From Terriglobia bacterium (lineage in GTDB: Bacteria; Acidobacteriota; Terriglobia; Bryobacterales; UBA6623): a stretch of 64,000 nt of DNA. A program made the position numbers and the translations under genes. The DNA is taken from NCBI GenBank assembly GCA_009841225.1, contig VXMF01000022.1:62001-126000 (forward strand), written 5' to 3'. This document shows positions 27,221 through 35,818 of this stretch, in pieces (the stretch's first letter is position 1; every line of letters starts with the position of its first letter). The notes beneath the pieces are model-generated. The model was not told where the DNA came from. It saw only the letters and a list, made by a program, of their open reading frames with translations, and searched no databases.

Positions 27221-27709
27221 ATGCGCACAGAGATAGCGATCTTGCTCGGCACGGCGCTGATGCTGGGCTCCTGCGGTCCGGGCACCGAAGACAGTGGCCC
27301 AGCAAGCGAGCAGGCCGCCGCGCAGAAGACTCCCGCGGAAGAGATCCGGGATGAGACCTACCGCTTCCACAAGGAGGGCCTGGTGGAGGCCAAGGTCGTG
27401 CAAGACAACCTGTGCGGCCAAGACTTCATGCCGGGAGGAAACTTCGCCGAGTACGACAAGGGCGGCAAGAAGTACCAAGTCTGCTTCACGCTGCGGCGCA
27501 ACGCCGACGCCGCCATGTTCCTGTCGATGGACTATCGGGACGCGCTGAGCGATCAGAAGTTCGTCCCGCACTTCGGCGGCTTCTACGGAATGGCCGGGGA
27601 AACCCCGACGTTGATCTTCCAGAAGAACAGGTACCTGATCGCAATCGCAGGCTTGGAACTCGAGGATGCCGACCAGGCCGGGCGCATCATAGCGGGCTAT
27701 CTGAACTAG
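27221..27709 (+). CDS. Small lipoprotein of unknown function
   Basis: A 162-residue protein with a lipoprotein signal (MRTEIAILLGTALMLGSC, Cys at 18) followed by an Asp/Glu/Ala-rich linker and a compact mature domain with a single further Cys pair (C at CGQDF and CFTLRRN). I do not recognise the family. The domain is mostly alpha/beta-like with GGNFAEYDKGGKKYQVCF in the centre. It could be a periplasmic sensor or inhibitor, which is a guess. It stands alone between the pentapeptide gene and a small membrane protein. Confidence 0.65.
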   Translation: MRTEIAILLGTALMLGSCGPGTEDSGPASEQAAAQKTPAEEIRDETYRFHKEGLVEAKVVQDNLCGQDFMPGGNFAEYDKGGKKYQVCFTLRRNADAAMFLSMDYRDALSDQKFVPHFGGFYGMAGETPTLIFQKNRYLIAIAGLELEDADQAGRIIAGYLN

Positions 27710-27816
27710 CGGGGATCGCCATTCGCCCATACGTGAGGCCCGCCGAACACTGCTAGAATCCTGTGGGCCGTTTCATCTGACACCCATCAGGCGGCAACCT
27801 TCGGGAGATCAATCTA

Positions 27817-28032
27817 GTGAGAAAGACTCGCAAGGGTCTAGACGAATCCATAGGGACCGGTCGATCAGAGCTGGAGACTCAGCCAGAGCGCGGCCCGATC
27901 GAACAACTGTTCCACTTGGCGTGGAAGAAGATTGGTATCGCGATAGTCATCGCGTACGCCGTTCTGGAGCAATTCTTCGATATCGATGTAATCGACGCCA
28001 TCTACGACATGCTGGGCAACTTGTGGGAATAG
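27817..28032 (+). CDS. Small single-span membrane protein
   Basis: A 71-residue product starting at GTG 27817, with GGGAG 11 bases upstream. The N-terminus is charged and polar (residues 1-30), then one hydrophobic helix is visible (WKKIGIAIVIAYAVLEQFF, about 36-54), followed by an acidic amphipathic tail (DVIDAIYDMLGNLWE). No homologue is recognised. Coding status rests on the ribosome site, the helix and the acidic amphipathic end. Confidence 0.5.
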   Translation: MRKTRKGLDESIGTGRSELETQPERGPIEQLFHLAWKKIGIAIVIAYAVLEQFFDIDVIDAIYDMLGNLWE

Positions 28033-28440
28033 ACGTGAGCCGGCCTCCGAGCAGCCGCAGCTAGCTGTCCTCGGACGCGGTGCCACCGGTGAGGGATGCC
28101 GAAGCTCGTGGCGGATGCACCTCCAGACCCTGCGAACGTGCGACTGGCAGCGCCACCGGTGGCCGGAGTCGGGGGCAATCGATGCACCCCTGCCAGCACA
28201 ACCGGATCAACGCCGGGGCTCGTTGATCTTCGGTTTCGCAGAGACGCCGAGAGTCGCGCAGGCGCTGTCGCGTCTCGGCCTGAGACAGGTCTCTAGACCT
28301 AGCTAACTACTTCATTGGACGATACTTAGTCCGCACGATAGAGCATCCTAGATCGACCCGGTAGAGGGCAGAATCGATCACGCTACACCCCCCAAGATTT
28401 GTCTGAGATCTCCGGGTCATCAGGTAGAATGTTGGCAGCG
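28033..28440. other. Intergenic region without a recognised gene
   Basis: About 400 bases precede the first PSD1 gene. No frame in either direction encodes anything I recognise. GCCACCGGTGGC at 28152-28163 is a perfect 12-base palindrome and a short stem GTCTC/GAGAC lies near 28270, but neither has the context of a known regulatory element. The promoter of the PSD1/DUF1501 operon should be within this stretch. Confidence 0.4.
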
Positions 28441-30915
28441 ATGAAACGGGCGCTTAGTTGGTGGGGCGTGTTCTGCGTCGTCCCCAGCCTTTGCGCGCAA
28501 GATGACGGCACTCGCTTCTTCGAAGAGGAAGTCCGCCCTCTGCTTGCCGCCAAGTGCCAAAGCTGCCACAACGATACGGTTGCTAGCGGCGGGCTGGCGA
28601 TGACGTCCCGGGAATCAATGCTCCGGGGTGGCTCCCGCGGCCCTAGCCTAGTGCCAGGCAGTCCGTCCGACAGCGTCCTGATCGCTGCGGTCGAGCAAAC
28701 CGGCGCCCTGAAGATGCCGCCGACGGGGGCGCTGCCAGCTTCCGAGGTCGAATCCCTGCGCGCCTGGGTCCAGGGAGGCGCGGCGTGGGGCCGACCGGCA
28801 GGTGATCCGCAAGCGTCCGAGGCACTGTGGTCGTTCAAGCCCGTGGTGCGCCACGAGCCGCCTCAAGTGAGCAACACGGCTTGGGGTCGCAACCCGATCG
28901 ACGCATTCATCCTGAGCAGACTCGAAGAACAAGCCTTGAAGCCTTCGCCCGCAGCAGAGCGCCGCACGCTGATTCGCAGGGCAACGCTCGACCTCACCGG
29001 ATTGCTGCCTACGCCAGGAGAAGTCGCCTCCTTCTTGGAGGACAGCCAGCCCGGCGCTTACGGCCGCCTCGTGGAGCGACTGCTCGAGTCTCCGCACTAT
29101 GGCGAACGCTGGGGCAGACACTGGCTCGACATCGCCCGCTACGCCGACACCAACGGCTACTCGATCGACGGACCGCGTTCGATCTGGCCCTACCGCGATT
29201 GGGTGATCAACGCCTTCAACAACAATCTTCGGTTTGATCAGTTCGTGATCGAACAGGTCGCTGGCGATCTGCTGCCCGATCCCACTCGCGACCAACTCAT
29301 CGCCACCGGCTTCCACCGCAACACGATGATCAACCAAGAGGGCGGCACCGACTTCGAACAGTATCGTGTCGAAGCGGTGGTCGACCGTGTCCGCACGACC
29401 GGCGCAGCCTTCTTAGGGCTCACGCTCGGCTGCGCGCGCTGCCACGACCACAAGTTCGATCCGATCTCGCAGCGCGAGTTCTACCAGGTGTTCGCGTTCT
29501 TCAACAACGTCGACGAGATCGGAGGCAACCTCGAAGAGCGCGAGGGTCGCCGCCGCATGATGGATCCGATTCTCGAGCTGGCCGAACCTGCCGCGCTGGC
29601 CGAGCGCGACTCGGTGCGCAGCGAGCTGGACCGCTTGGAGGGCGAGCTCGAAGAGCTGAGCGCATCGCTGGAACCAACTTGGAGCGAACGCTTCCCACCG
29701 GGCGAGATGGAAGACATCGAACGAGCGCGCGAGATCATCGCCGTGGACCCGAAGGACCGCTCGTCCGTCCAAGACAGCGTGCTGCAACGAGTATTCGCCA
29801 GCCGCGTGCCCGAGTTCAAGGCCAAGCAGGAAGAGATCGGCGAACTCAGCAGGCAGCTGCCCGAGATCCCCTGGACGATGGTCATGCGCGATCTCCCGGA
29901 GCCGCGCGATGCCTACATCCACGTGCAGGGCGATTTCACCCGCCGCGGCGACCCGATCGAGCCGGGCACGCTGCGGGTCCTGCCCGCGATGCGGCCCGAC
30001 CTGCCGCGCAATCGGCTGGGCCTAGCCCGCTGGCTGGTCGCCGACGACAACCCGCTCACTCCCAGGGTCACGATGAATCGACTGTGGCAGCGCTATTTCG
30101 GCATCGGAATCGTAGAGACCGAGAACGATTTTGGCACGCAGGGCAATCCGCCCAGCCATCCGAAGCTGCTGGACTGGCTGGCCTCGGAGTTCGTGCGTAG
30201 CGGCTGGGATCTCAAGCACATGCACCAGCTGATCCTGCACTCGGCCACCTACCGCCAGGCTTCCGCCCATCGCGCCGATGCCGCTGCGGTCGATCCGGGC
30301 AACCGGCTGCTGGCCCGCCAGAATCGCCTCCGCCTCGAGGCGGAGATCATTCGCGACGCCGCGCTGTCGGCGTCCGGCCTGCTGGCACCGGCCGTGGGTG
30401 GCCCCAGCGTGTACCCGCCCCAACCCGCAGGCGCCGGACAGTTCACGCAGGTCGACCGGAACTGGGAGGCCGACAAGGGACCGAGCCGCTTCCGGCGCGG
30501 CATGTACACGTACTTCATCCGGTCCGCGGCTCACCCCGGACTCATCCTGTTCGACGCCCCGATCGCCCAAGAGAGCGTCACGCGCAGGAACCGCTCCAAC
30601 ACGCCGTTGCAAGCCCTGACGCTGCTCAACGACGAGTCGCAGACCGAATTCGCGAGCGCTTTGGCGACCCGCATTCGCGAGCACTCGGGCGATCGGGAAG
30701 AGCGCATCCGGCACGCGTTCGAGGTCTGCCTGGCCCGACAGCCCAGACCGCCGGAGACGGAGCGCCTGGCGGGTTTCTTGAGCCAAATGACCGATGCGTT
30801 TGCCACGGACTCGGAAGCGCTGCGCGAGACCGGGGCCAGCACAACCCGCGAGGCGGCTTGGACGGCCGCCGCCCGGGTGATGCTCAATCTGGACGAGTTT
30901 GTGACGAGGCAATAG
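28441..30915 (+). CDS. PSD1-type cytochrome-like protein (PSCyt1, DUF1549, DUF1553)
   Basis: An exported 824-residue protein. After a signal peptide (residues 1-19, ending CAQ) comes the planctomycete-type cytochrome domain with the haem motif CQSCH at residues 39-43. DUF1549 follows at about 125-330 (ATLDLTGLLPTPGEV, HWLDIARYADTNG, CARCHDHKFDPISQREFY; note a second CxxCH). DUF1553 lies at about 520-770 (TMNRLWQRYFGIGIVE, RRNRSNTPLQALTLLND). The ATG at 28441 starts the signal peptide; an in-frame ATG at 28399 is less likely. Such proteins are nearly always next to a DUF1501 gene, as here with a 4-base gap. Their reaction is unknown. Confidence 0.92.
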   Translation: MKRALSWWGVFCVVPSLCAQDDGTRFFEEEVRPLLAAKCQSCHNDTVASGGLAMTSRESMLRGGSRGPSLVPGSPSDSVLIAAVEQTGALKMPPTGALPASEVESLRAWVQGGAAWGRPAGDPQASEALWSFKPVVRHEPPQVSNTAWGRNPIDAFILSRLEEQALKPSPAAERRTLIRRATLDLTGLLPTPGEVASFLEDSQPGAYGRLVERLLESPHYGERWGRHWLDIARYADTNGYSIDGPRSIWPYRDWVINAFNNNLRFDQFVIEQVAGDLLPDPTRDQLIATGFHRNTMINQEGGTDFEQYRVEAVVDRVRTTGAAFLGLTLGCARCHDHKFDPISQREFYQVFAFFNNVDEIGGNLEEREGRRRMMDPILELAEPAALAERDSVRSELDRLEGELEELSASLEPTWSERFPPGEMEDIERAREIIAVDPKDRSSVQDSVLQRVFASRVPEFKAKQEEIGELSRQLPEIPWTMVMRDLPEPRDAYIHVQGDFTRRGDPIEPGTLRVLPAMRPDLPRNRLGLARWLVADDNPLTPRVTMNRLWQRYFGIGIVETENDFGTQGNPPSHPKLLDWLASEFVRSGWDLKHMHQLILHSATYRQASAHRADAAAVDPGNRLLARQNRLRLEAEIIRDAALSASGLLAPAVGGPSVYPPQPAGAGQFTQVDRNWEADKGPSRFRRGMYTYFIRSAAHPGLILFDAPIAQESVTRRNRSNTPLQALTLLNDESQTEFASALATRIREHSGDREERIRHAFEVCLARQPRPPETERLAGFLSQMTDAFATDSEALRETGASTTREAAWTAAARVMLNLDEFVTRQ

Positions 30916-30919
30916 AGCG

Positions 30920-32365
30920 ATGAATCCCCCAAGCGACCTCCACCGCACCGTGTTACGAGAGCGGACCCGGCGCCAGCTCTTCCAAGACTGCGGCGTCGGC
31001 TTGGGCAAGCTGGGGCTGACCTCGCTCTTCGTGGGCGATTCGCTGTACGCCAATCCCGCCGAGCGGCGCGGCATGCACCACAGTCCGCGGGCGAAGAGCG
31101 TCATCTACCTGTTCATGGCGGGAGCTCCCAGCCAGTTCGAGCTGTTCCAGCCCAAGCCGGAACTGCAAAAGCTCAGCGGCCAGCCGCTTCCGCCATCGCT
31201 GATGGAGGGCAAGCGCTTCGCGTTCATGGAGTCGTTCACCCGAAACCCGCCGAAGCTGCTGGGCACGCGGCGCAAGTTCGCTCAGCACGGCGAGTCGGGC
31301 CAGTGGGTGTCGGAGTGCTTGCCCCACACCGCCCAGATCGTGGACGACGTCACCTTCGTGCGCACGGTCCACACCGAGAACTTCAACCACGCCCCGGCCA
31401 AGATCTTCATGAACACGGGCACGCCGTTCTTCGGCCGTCCCAGCATGGGAGCTTGGGTCAGTTACGGTATCGGCAGCGAAGCCGAAGACCTGCCGAGCTT
31501 CGTAGTGCTGCAATCGGGGCCGCGCGGGCCGCGCGGCGGCGCGATGAACTGGACCAGCGGCTTCCTGCCGACCGCGCACCAAGGCGTGCCGTTCCTCGGC
31601 GGCGGAGCGCCCATCCTCAACATGACCAGCCCGGCCGGCTTCGAGTCCGGACGACAGGCCGCCACCGTCGAGACGATCCTCGACCTGAATCGGCTCAACT
31701 TGGAGCAAGCCGGCGACCCTGAGATCGAGACTCGCATCTCCGCCTACGAAATGGCGCACCGAATGCAAACCAGCGGCCCGGAGCTGATTGACTTCTCCTC
31801 CGAGTCGCAGGCAACTCTCGACCTGTACGGAGTCGAGCCCGGAGAGCCGTCATTCGCCAACAACTGCCTGCTCGCCAGGCGCCTAGTCGAGCGCGGCGTG
31901 CGCTTTGTGCAGCTCTACCACTCGAGCTGGGACCACCACGGCGGTCCGGGCGAGACGCTCGACAAGGATCTGGATGAGGTTTGCCTGTCGGCCGACCAAG
32001 CCTGCAAGGCCCTGATCATGGATCTCAAGCAGCGCGGAATGCTGGAAGACACGCTCGTAGTCTGGGGCGGCGAATTCGGTCGCACGCCGATGGGCGAGGT
32101 TCGCGACACCGTTGGCAGGAACCATCACATCGACGCCTTCACCATGTGGTTCGCCGGCGGCGGCACGAAGCCCGGACAGAATATCGGCGAGACCGACGAG
32201 ATCGGCTTCGCCGCGGTGAAGGACCCCGTGCACGTGCACGATGTCCACGCCACGATCCTGCACCTGCTGGGCGTCGACCACGAGAAGCTCACGTTCCGTT
32301 TTCGCGGCAGGGACTTTCGACTCACCGACGTCGGCGGGAATATCATCCAACCGCTCTTGGCCTAG
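30920..32365 (+). CDS. DUF1501 protein, partner of PSD1
   Basis: A 481-residue protein related to the alkaline-phosphatase/sulfatase superfamily. The N-terminus carries a Tat-like RTRRQLFQDCGVGLG. The body has the DUF1501 landmarks: KSVIYLFMAGAPSQFELF, HGESGQWVSECLPH, RLVERGVRFVQLYHSSWDHH, VWGGEFGRTPMGEV and HVHDVHATILHLLG. Asp/His/Glu clusters suggest metal ligands, but no substrate is known for the family. It follows its PSD1 partner by 4 bases and is followed 38 bases later by a histidine phosphatase gene, which may be co-transcribed. Confidence 0.9.
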   Translation: MNPPSDLHRTVLRERTRRQLFQDCGVGLGKLGLTSLFVGDSLYANPAERRGMHHSPRAKSVIYLFMAGAPSQFELFQPKPELQKLSGQPLPPSLMEGKRFAFMESFTRNPPKLLGTRRKFAQHGESGQWVSECLPHTAQIVDDVTFVRTVHTENFNHAPAKIFMNTGTPFFGRPSMGAWVSYGIGSEAEDLPSFVVLQSGPRGPRGGAMNWTSGFLPTAHQGVPFLGGGAPILNMTSPAGFESGRQAATVETILDLNRLNLEQAGDPEIETRISAYEMAHRMQTSGPELIDFSSESQATLDLYGVEPGEPSFANNCLLARRLVERGVRFVQLYHSSWDHHGGPGETLDKDLDEVCLSADQACKALIMDLKQRGMLEDTLVVWGGEFGRTPMGEVRDTVGRNHHIDAFTMWFAGGGTKPGQNIGETDEIGFAAVKDPVHVHDVHATILHLLGVDHEKLTFRFRGRDFRLTDVGGNIIQPLLA

Positions 32366-32403
32366 GCCGGAACGACACCCGTCGAGGAGCGAGCGCATAC
32401 GGC

Positions 32404-33126
32404 ATGGGCAGACTAGTCTTGGTGCGCCACGGGCAAGCGTGCGCGTTTACCGACGATCCAGACCGCCTATCGGAAACCGGCCGGGAGCAGTGCCAGATTC
32501 TCGGGCGCTATTGGAAGTCCCACGGCGTCGGCTTTGACCTGGCGTTTCACGGCAGCCTGCGGCGCCAGCGAGAATCCTACGAAGCAGCAGCCCAAGCGTA
32601 CGGAGGCGACGGAGCCGGCTTCCCAACCGCGACCGAGCTGCCCGGCCTGGACGAATACCAGGCCCAAGACGTAATCGCGGAAGTCGCTCCGCGCCTGGCC
32701 GCCACGGACCCGTCTTTCGCGCCGCTGTGGCAGGCGTGGCTGGACGGCAGGGACAGCGCGGACCGCAACCGCCCCTTCCAGCGAATGTTCGAGGCCGTGA
32801 TGGAGCGCTGGGTCGAAGGGAAGATGCAGGAACCAGGCCTCGTCCCGTGGCAGCAGTTCAGGGAGCGCGTCGAGACGACGCTGGCGCAGTTGCGCGAGAC
32901 GCCGGGGCGGGGGCTGAGACTTGTCGCCTTCACGTCCGGAGGCCCGATCGGGGTAGCCCTGCAATCATGCCTGGGAGCTCCGGCACGTGCCGCGCTGGAC
33001 ATCAACTGGCGGGTTCGCAACTCGTCACTGACAAGCTTCCTGTACCAAGGTTCGCGCTTCTCGTTGGACGCGTTCAACGAGACGCCACACCTAGCCTCGT
33101 CTCCGAATCTGGTAACGTTTCGCTGA
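32404..33126 (+). CDS. Histidine phosphatase-superfamily protein
   Basis: A 240-residue phosphoglycerate-mutase-like phosphatase. The active-site motif LVRHGQA is at about residues 6-12, with the second catalytic His probably in the later VAFTSGGPIG segment replaced, since the typical [TS]HG there reads TSGG. The family's usual His-containing pocket is therefore incomplete and activity is uncertain. The frame extends upstream into the DUF1501 gene, but ATG 32404 begins at the conserved motif. It ends 30 bases from the convergent DUF1828 gene. Confidence 0.8.
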   Translation: MGRLVLVRHGQACAFTDDPDRLSETGREQCQILGRYWKSHGVGFDLAFHGSLRRQRESYEAAAQAYGGDGAGFPTATELPGLDEYQAQDVIAEVAPRLAATDPSFAPLWQAWLDGRDSADRNRPFQRMFEAVMERWVEGKMQEPGLVPWQQFRERVETTLAQLRETPGRGLRLVAFTSGGPIGVALQSCLGAPARAALDINWRVRNSSLTSFLYQGSRFSLDAFNETPHLASSPNLVTFR

Positions 33127-33155
33127 CGACTGTCAGGAAGAGACCGCGAACGCTG

Positions 33156-33944
33156 TCAAGCTGCGACGCGTTGTAGGAGCTTCCGATTCAAGTCGTCGTG
33201 CGAAGCCAGCGACGAAATCATGTCTCCACCAACGTCTGATAGCCTCGCAAGGTCCAACCTCGGAATCGCGGCTTGGTCTTGAAAAACAAGAATAGACTCG
33301 AAATGCAACTCGTGCCTGTGGAAGTGCGACAACACGATGGTAGTTAAGCGCACCTTATCGCGGTTCGGTACACCAAACAGGAAAAGCGGGACGCCGCTCT
33401 TCCCTTCTATCCGATAGTCCACCGGATATGCGTCAGCATTGGGCACAGCCGGCTGGAAGTCGCGTTCGATTTGGGCTTCGTCCACATATCTGAAGAGGAG
33501 GTCGGCTAGGTCGTCATAGAAAGTTGAGTCGACATTCGAACGGGAGAGCAGCGTCAGGTCATAGACCCTTGTCAGCGCTTGCCCGAAGGCAAAGATAGCT
33601 GCTGGTAGGCGCTCGAACTCGGTGTCAACGCAGAGCACGCCACCTTCGCCACCCCAGCGAAGCCCAGTTTCCCCCATGATGCGCTCGAGGATCATTCCGC
33701 GCGTACCGTCCATAAAGGAGTCGACGTCGTGGTCGTAACTGATGCGCATCAGCGTATGCCCCCGGTCTGACAGCCGAAGACCGCCCGAAGCTGACATGGA
33801 GACATGAATCGGTAGGCGGTCGCCATCGGGAAACGCAAAGTGTGTGCGCAACATGAGCGCACCATCCGGGCGCGGTTCGACCCGCACTTCCTGACAGAGG
33901 CTCTTGCACAATAGAGTTCGGAGCGCGTCCGTGTCGAGGGTCAA
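33156..33944 (-). CDS. DUF1828/DUF1829-type protein
   Basis: The 262-residue product has an N-terminal DUF1828 pattern (residues about 1-90: DRLPIHVSMSASGGLRLSDRGHTLMR) and a C-terminal half similar to DUF1829 (about 150-255: YRIEGKSGVPLFLFGVPNRDKVRL). DUF1828 proteins are phage- and island-associated, with no settled function. The ATG overlaps the stop of the upstream 106-residue gene by 4 bases, so the two are translationally coupled. The C-terminal half has conserved Lys/Asp positions reminiscent of a nuclease-like core, but I cannot verify this. Confidence 0.78.
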   Translation of the reverse strand: MTLDTDALRTLLCKSLCQEVRVEPRPDGALMLRTHFAFPDGDRLPIHVSMSASGGLRLSDRGHTLMRISYDHDVDSFMDGTRGMILERIMGETGLRWGGEGGVLCVDTEFERLPAAIFAFGQALTRVYDLTLLSRSNVDSTFYDDLADLLFRYVDEAQIERDFQPAVPNADAYPVDYRIEGKSGVPLFLFGVPNRDKVRLTTIVLSHFHRHELHFESILVFQDQAAIPRLDLARLSDVGGDMISSLASHDDLNRKLLQRVAA

Positions 33945-34261
33945 AACTTCAGCCTCGGTTGGTCGCTCTCGACCTTGAAGCCAGTCGCGTTAAAGTCCTC
34001 CGTAAGACAGGCCAGTGCGCCATCTACAGTCTCGAACCGATCTGTCTCTGTCGCGTCGGACTCCGCCTTTCTTCCGGCCGCGATCGCCTGCTCCGAAGCA
34101 CGATGAATATGCGGGCGATACGCGATGTCACCGTGCTCGTGGCTTGGCCCATTGTATCGAGCTAAGGTCACCGGCTGGGCACCCCGAGGCAGGAAAGAGA
34201 TCCCGCATGAGAAATCCTGTTGGTCTTCCAGATTCTGCCGCTGATAGACCCGGAAGCGCAC
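33941..34261 (-). CDS. 106-residue protein coupled to the DUF1828 gene
   Basis: The product starts at GTG 34261 (MRFRVYQRQNLEDQQDF). The centre has two His-rich motifs, YNGPSHEHGD and PHIHRASEQAI, followed by an acidic helix (TETDRFETVDGALACLTED). The pattern RYNG...HEH...HIHRA recurs in small proteins of unknown function in toxin-antitoxin-like neighbourhoods; I cannot give a family number with confidence. The frame is open 11 codons further upstream without a better start. Its stop overlaps the start of the DUF1828 gene (ATGA), the arrangement of a two-gene module. Confidence 0.7.
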   Translation of the reverse strand: MRFRVYQRQNLEDQQDFSCGISFLPRGAQPVTLARYNGPSHEHGDIAYRPHIHRASEQAIAAGRKAESDATETDRFETVDGALACLTEDFNATGFKVESDQPRLKF

Positions 34262-34345
34262 CCTATCGATCTGAGTGCGTCTAGTTCCGATTCAGTATAG
34301 AGCCTGGAAACCGTTTCGAGAAGCAACCTGAGACTGTGCGATTAG

Positions 34346-34555
34346 TGCCGTGGCGGAAGGTTAGGCCAACGACATGGCGACAGCGACACCTGCGACTTGG
34401 AGACACAGGTCCTCAATCAGCGTATCCAATTCGGCATCGATCCCGCAGGTTTCAGTGGACTCTGCGAGCGCCTGGTGACCTATGGTGCCGACCGGGTTCA
34501 CATCCGGCACACCCTAAACCTGCCGATACTGCACCAATACAGCGCAGCCGACTAG
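34346..34555 (+). pseudogene. Possible C-terminal gene remnant
   Basis: A 69-codon open stretch without a usable start codon reads like real protein at its end (ETQVLNQRIQFGIDPAGF, then GADRVHIRHTLNLPI). It stops inside the left arm of the hairpin at 34552-34588. The lack of a start and of any upstream continuation suggests the tail of a gene whose beginning has been lost. No family is recognised. It may also be chance. Confidence 0.3.
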
Positions 34556-34588
34556 GTTAATTCAAATTCTGATTTTGAATTAGCCTAG
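34552..34588. repeat. Long AT-rich inverted repeat (15-bp arms, 7-base loop)
   Basis: CTAGGTTAATTCAAA at 34552-34566 and TTTGAATTAGCCTAG at 34574-34588 are reverse complements except for one position that still allows a G-T pair. It stands between the gene remnant and the convergent enolase-superfamily gene. The composition is far more AT-rich than the surroundings. It lacks a run of T, so it is not a classic terminator in either direction. Confidence 0.7.
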
Positions 34589-34634
34589 ATTTGAAACACC
34601 TTCAACGTCTCGTCACCCAAGCGATTGATGACCG

Positions 34635-35789
34635 TTACAGGAAGACCATGTCGGAATAGTTGCCGGGAGGAGTGGGCCTACCGCGCGGGACGGTGTACTT
34701 GCGAATCGTGTCCTGGTTCAGCTCGATACCCAAGCCAGGCCCTTGCGGCAGCTCGAGCTGCCCTTCGGTGATGCGTAGCCCACCGACGAGCAGTTCTTCG
34801 ATAAACGGATTGCCGGTCTGGTCCGCCTCTACGGTCAGGGCGTGCGGAGTCGCCGCTACCAAGTGCATGTTGGCCGTCAGCGCCACCGCGTCGCTCCAAG
34901 TGTGCGGCGCGATCTTGACGTCTCGCTCCGCCGCATCCGACGCGATGCGCAGCGCCTCGGTCAGCCCCCCGCAACGGCAGCAATCCGGCTGCGCGATCTC
35001 GACCACCTCGCCATCGATCAGCTCCTTGAAGCCTTGCCGTCCAAACTCGTTCTCGCCGGCGGCCAACGGAATCCCCGGGATGCTGGGTCTCAGCGCCCGA
35101 AACGCTTCGGGCCGCTCCGGGGCGAAGGGCTCCTCCAGCCAGAACACCTCAGCAGCGAGCCAATCCGGTGCCATCTGGCGCGCCTCGCCAAGCGAATAGC
35201 GGGCATTGCCATCGACCATCAGGCGTACGTCGGGACCGATCGCGTCTCGCACGGCGCTCAGGGCGGCCCGGTCATAGTCCAGATCCTTTCCCAGCCGCAT
35301 CTTGACAGCACGGAACCCGTGGTCGAGATGACGTTGCGCCTCGTCCCTGAGTTCGCCGATCTCGCGCTTCCACAGCAGCCCGCTAGCGTACGCCGGGACT
35401 GCCGCTCTGGCCGGTCCAATCAGGTCGCAGATCCGCTTTCCCTCGACTTTGCCCCGGATGTCCCAGAGGGCGATATCGATGCCGCCCAGGGCTGAGACTG
35501 CGGCACCCTTGCGCCCGTACCAGCGCGTCAGCGTGTAACAGCGCTGCCAGCAGTCCTCGATCTCGAGCGGATCAGCGCCCACCAACAGAGGGCGCAATTG
35601 GCCTTCGATGATTGTCCGCACCAAGTCTGGATGCGAATAGACCGAGCCCAGCCCTTCGACGCCCTCGTCGGTGAGGACCTTGACCAGAGTCGTCAGGCGG
35701 CCCGTGCAGGTCCCGCCGGCATAACGAAATCGCCGTGCGGGCGGATATTCGAAGCACAGGTTGATGACCTCGATGTCGCGAATCTTCAT
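34635..35789 (-). CDS. Enolase-superfamily dehydratase (mandelate racemase/muconate lactonizing type)
   Basis: A 384-residue protein with the capping domain at 1-130 and a (beta/alpha)7 barrel after it. The metal and catalytic residues of the mandelate-racemase subgroup are visible: K163-x-R165 (AVKMRLG), D193-x-N195 (MVDGNARYS), E220 (WLEEPF), E246 (AGENEFG) and H296 (APHTWSD). Such enzymes dehydrate or racemise sugar acids. The upstream symporter (29-base gap, same strand) probably brings in the substrate. The frame reaches far into the symporter gene, but ATG 35789 begins the fold (KIRDIEVINLCF). Confidence 0.87.
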   Translation of the reverse strand: MKIRDIEVINLCFEYPPARRFRYAGGTCTGRLTTLVKVLTDEGVEGLGSVYSHPDLVRTIIEGQLRPLLVGADPLEIEDCWQRCYTLTRWYGRKGAAVSALGGIDIALWDIRGKVEGKRICDLIGPARAAVPAYASGLLWKREIGELRDEAQRHLDHGFRAVKMRLGKDLDYDRAALSAVRDAIGPDVRLMVDGNARYSLGEARQMAPDWLAAEVFWLEEPFAPERPEAFRALRPSIPGIPLAAGENEFGRQGFKELIDGEVVEIAQPDCCRCGGLTEALRIASDAAERDVKIAPHTWSDAVALTANMHLVAATPHALTVEADQTGNPFIEELLVGGLRITEGQLELPQGPGLGIELNQDTIRKYTVPRGRPTPPGNYSDMVFL

Positions 35790-35818
35790 GGCGCAATCGT
35801 TCGTCCCGTGCTGTTGGC

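Noticed and set aside
31981-32403. An upstream extension of the histidine phosphatase frame
   Set aside because: It overlaps the DUF1501 gene in a different frame, and the phosphatase motif starts right after ATG 32404.
34336-34560. A 74-codon plus-strand frame rich in Arg, Pro and Trp
   Set aside because: Its composition is that of a shadow frame; a different frame of the same stretch reads more like protein.
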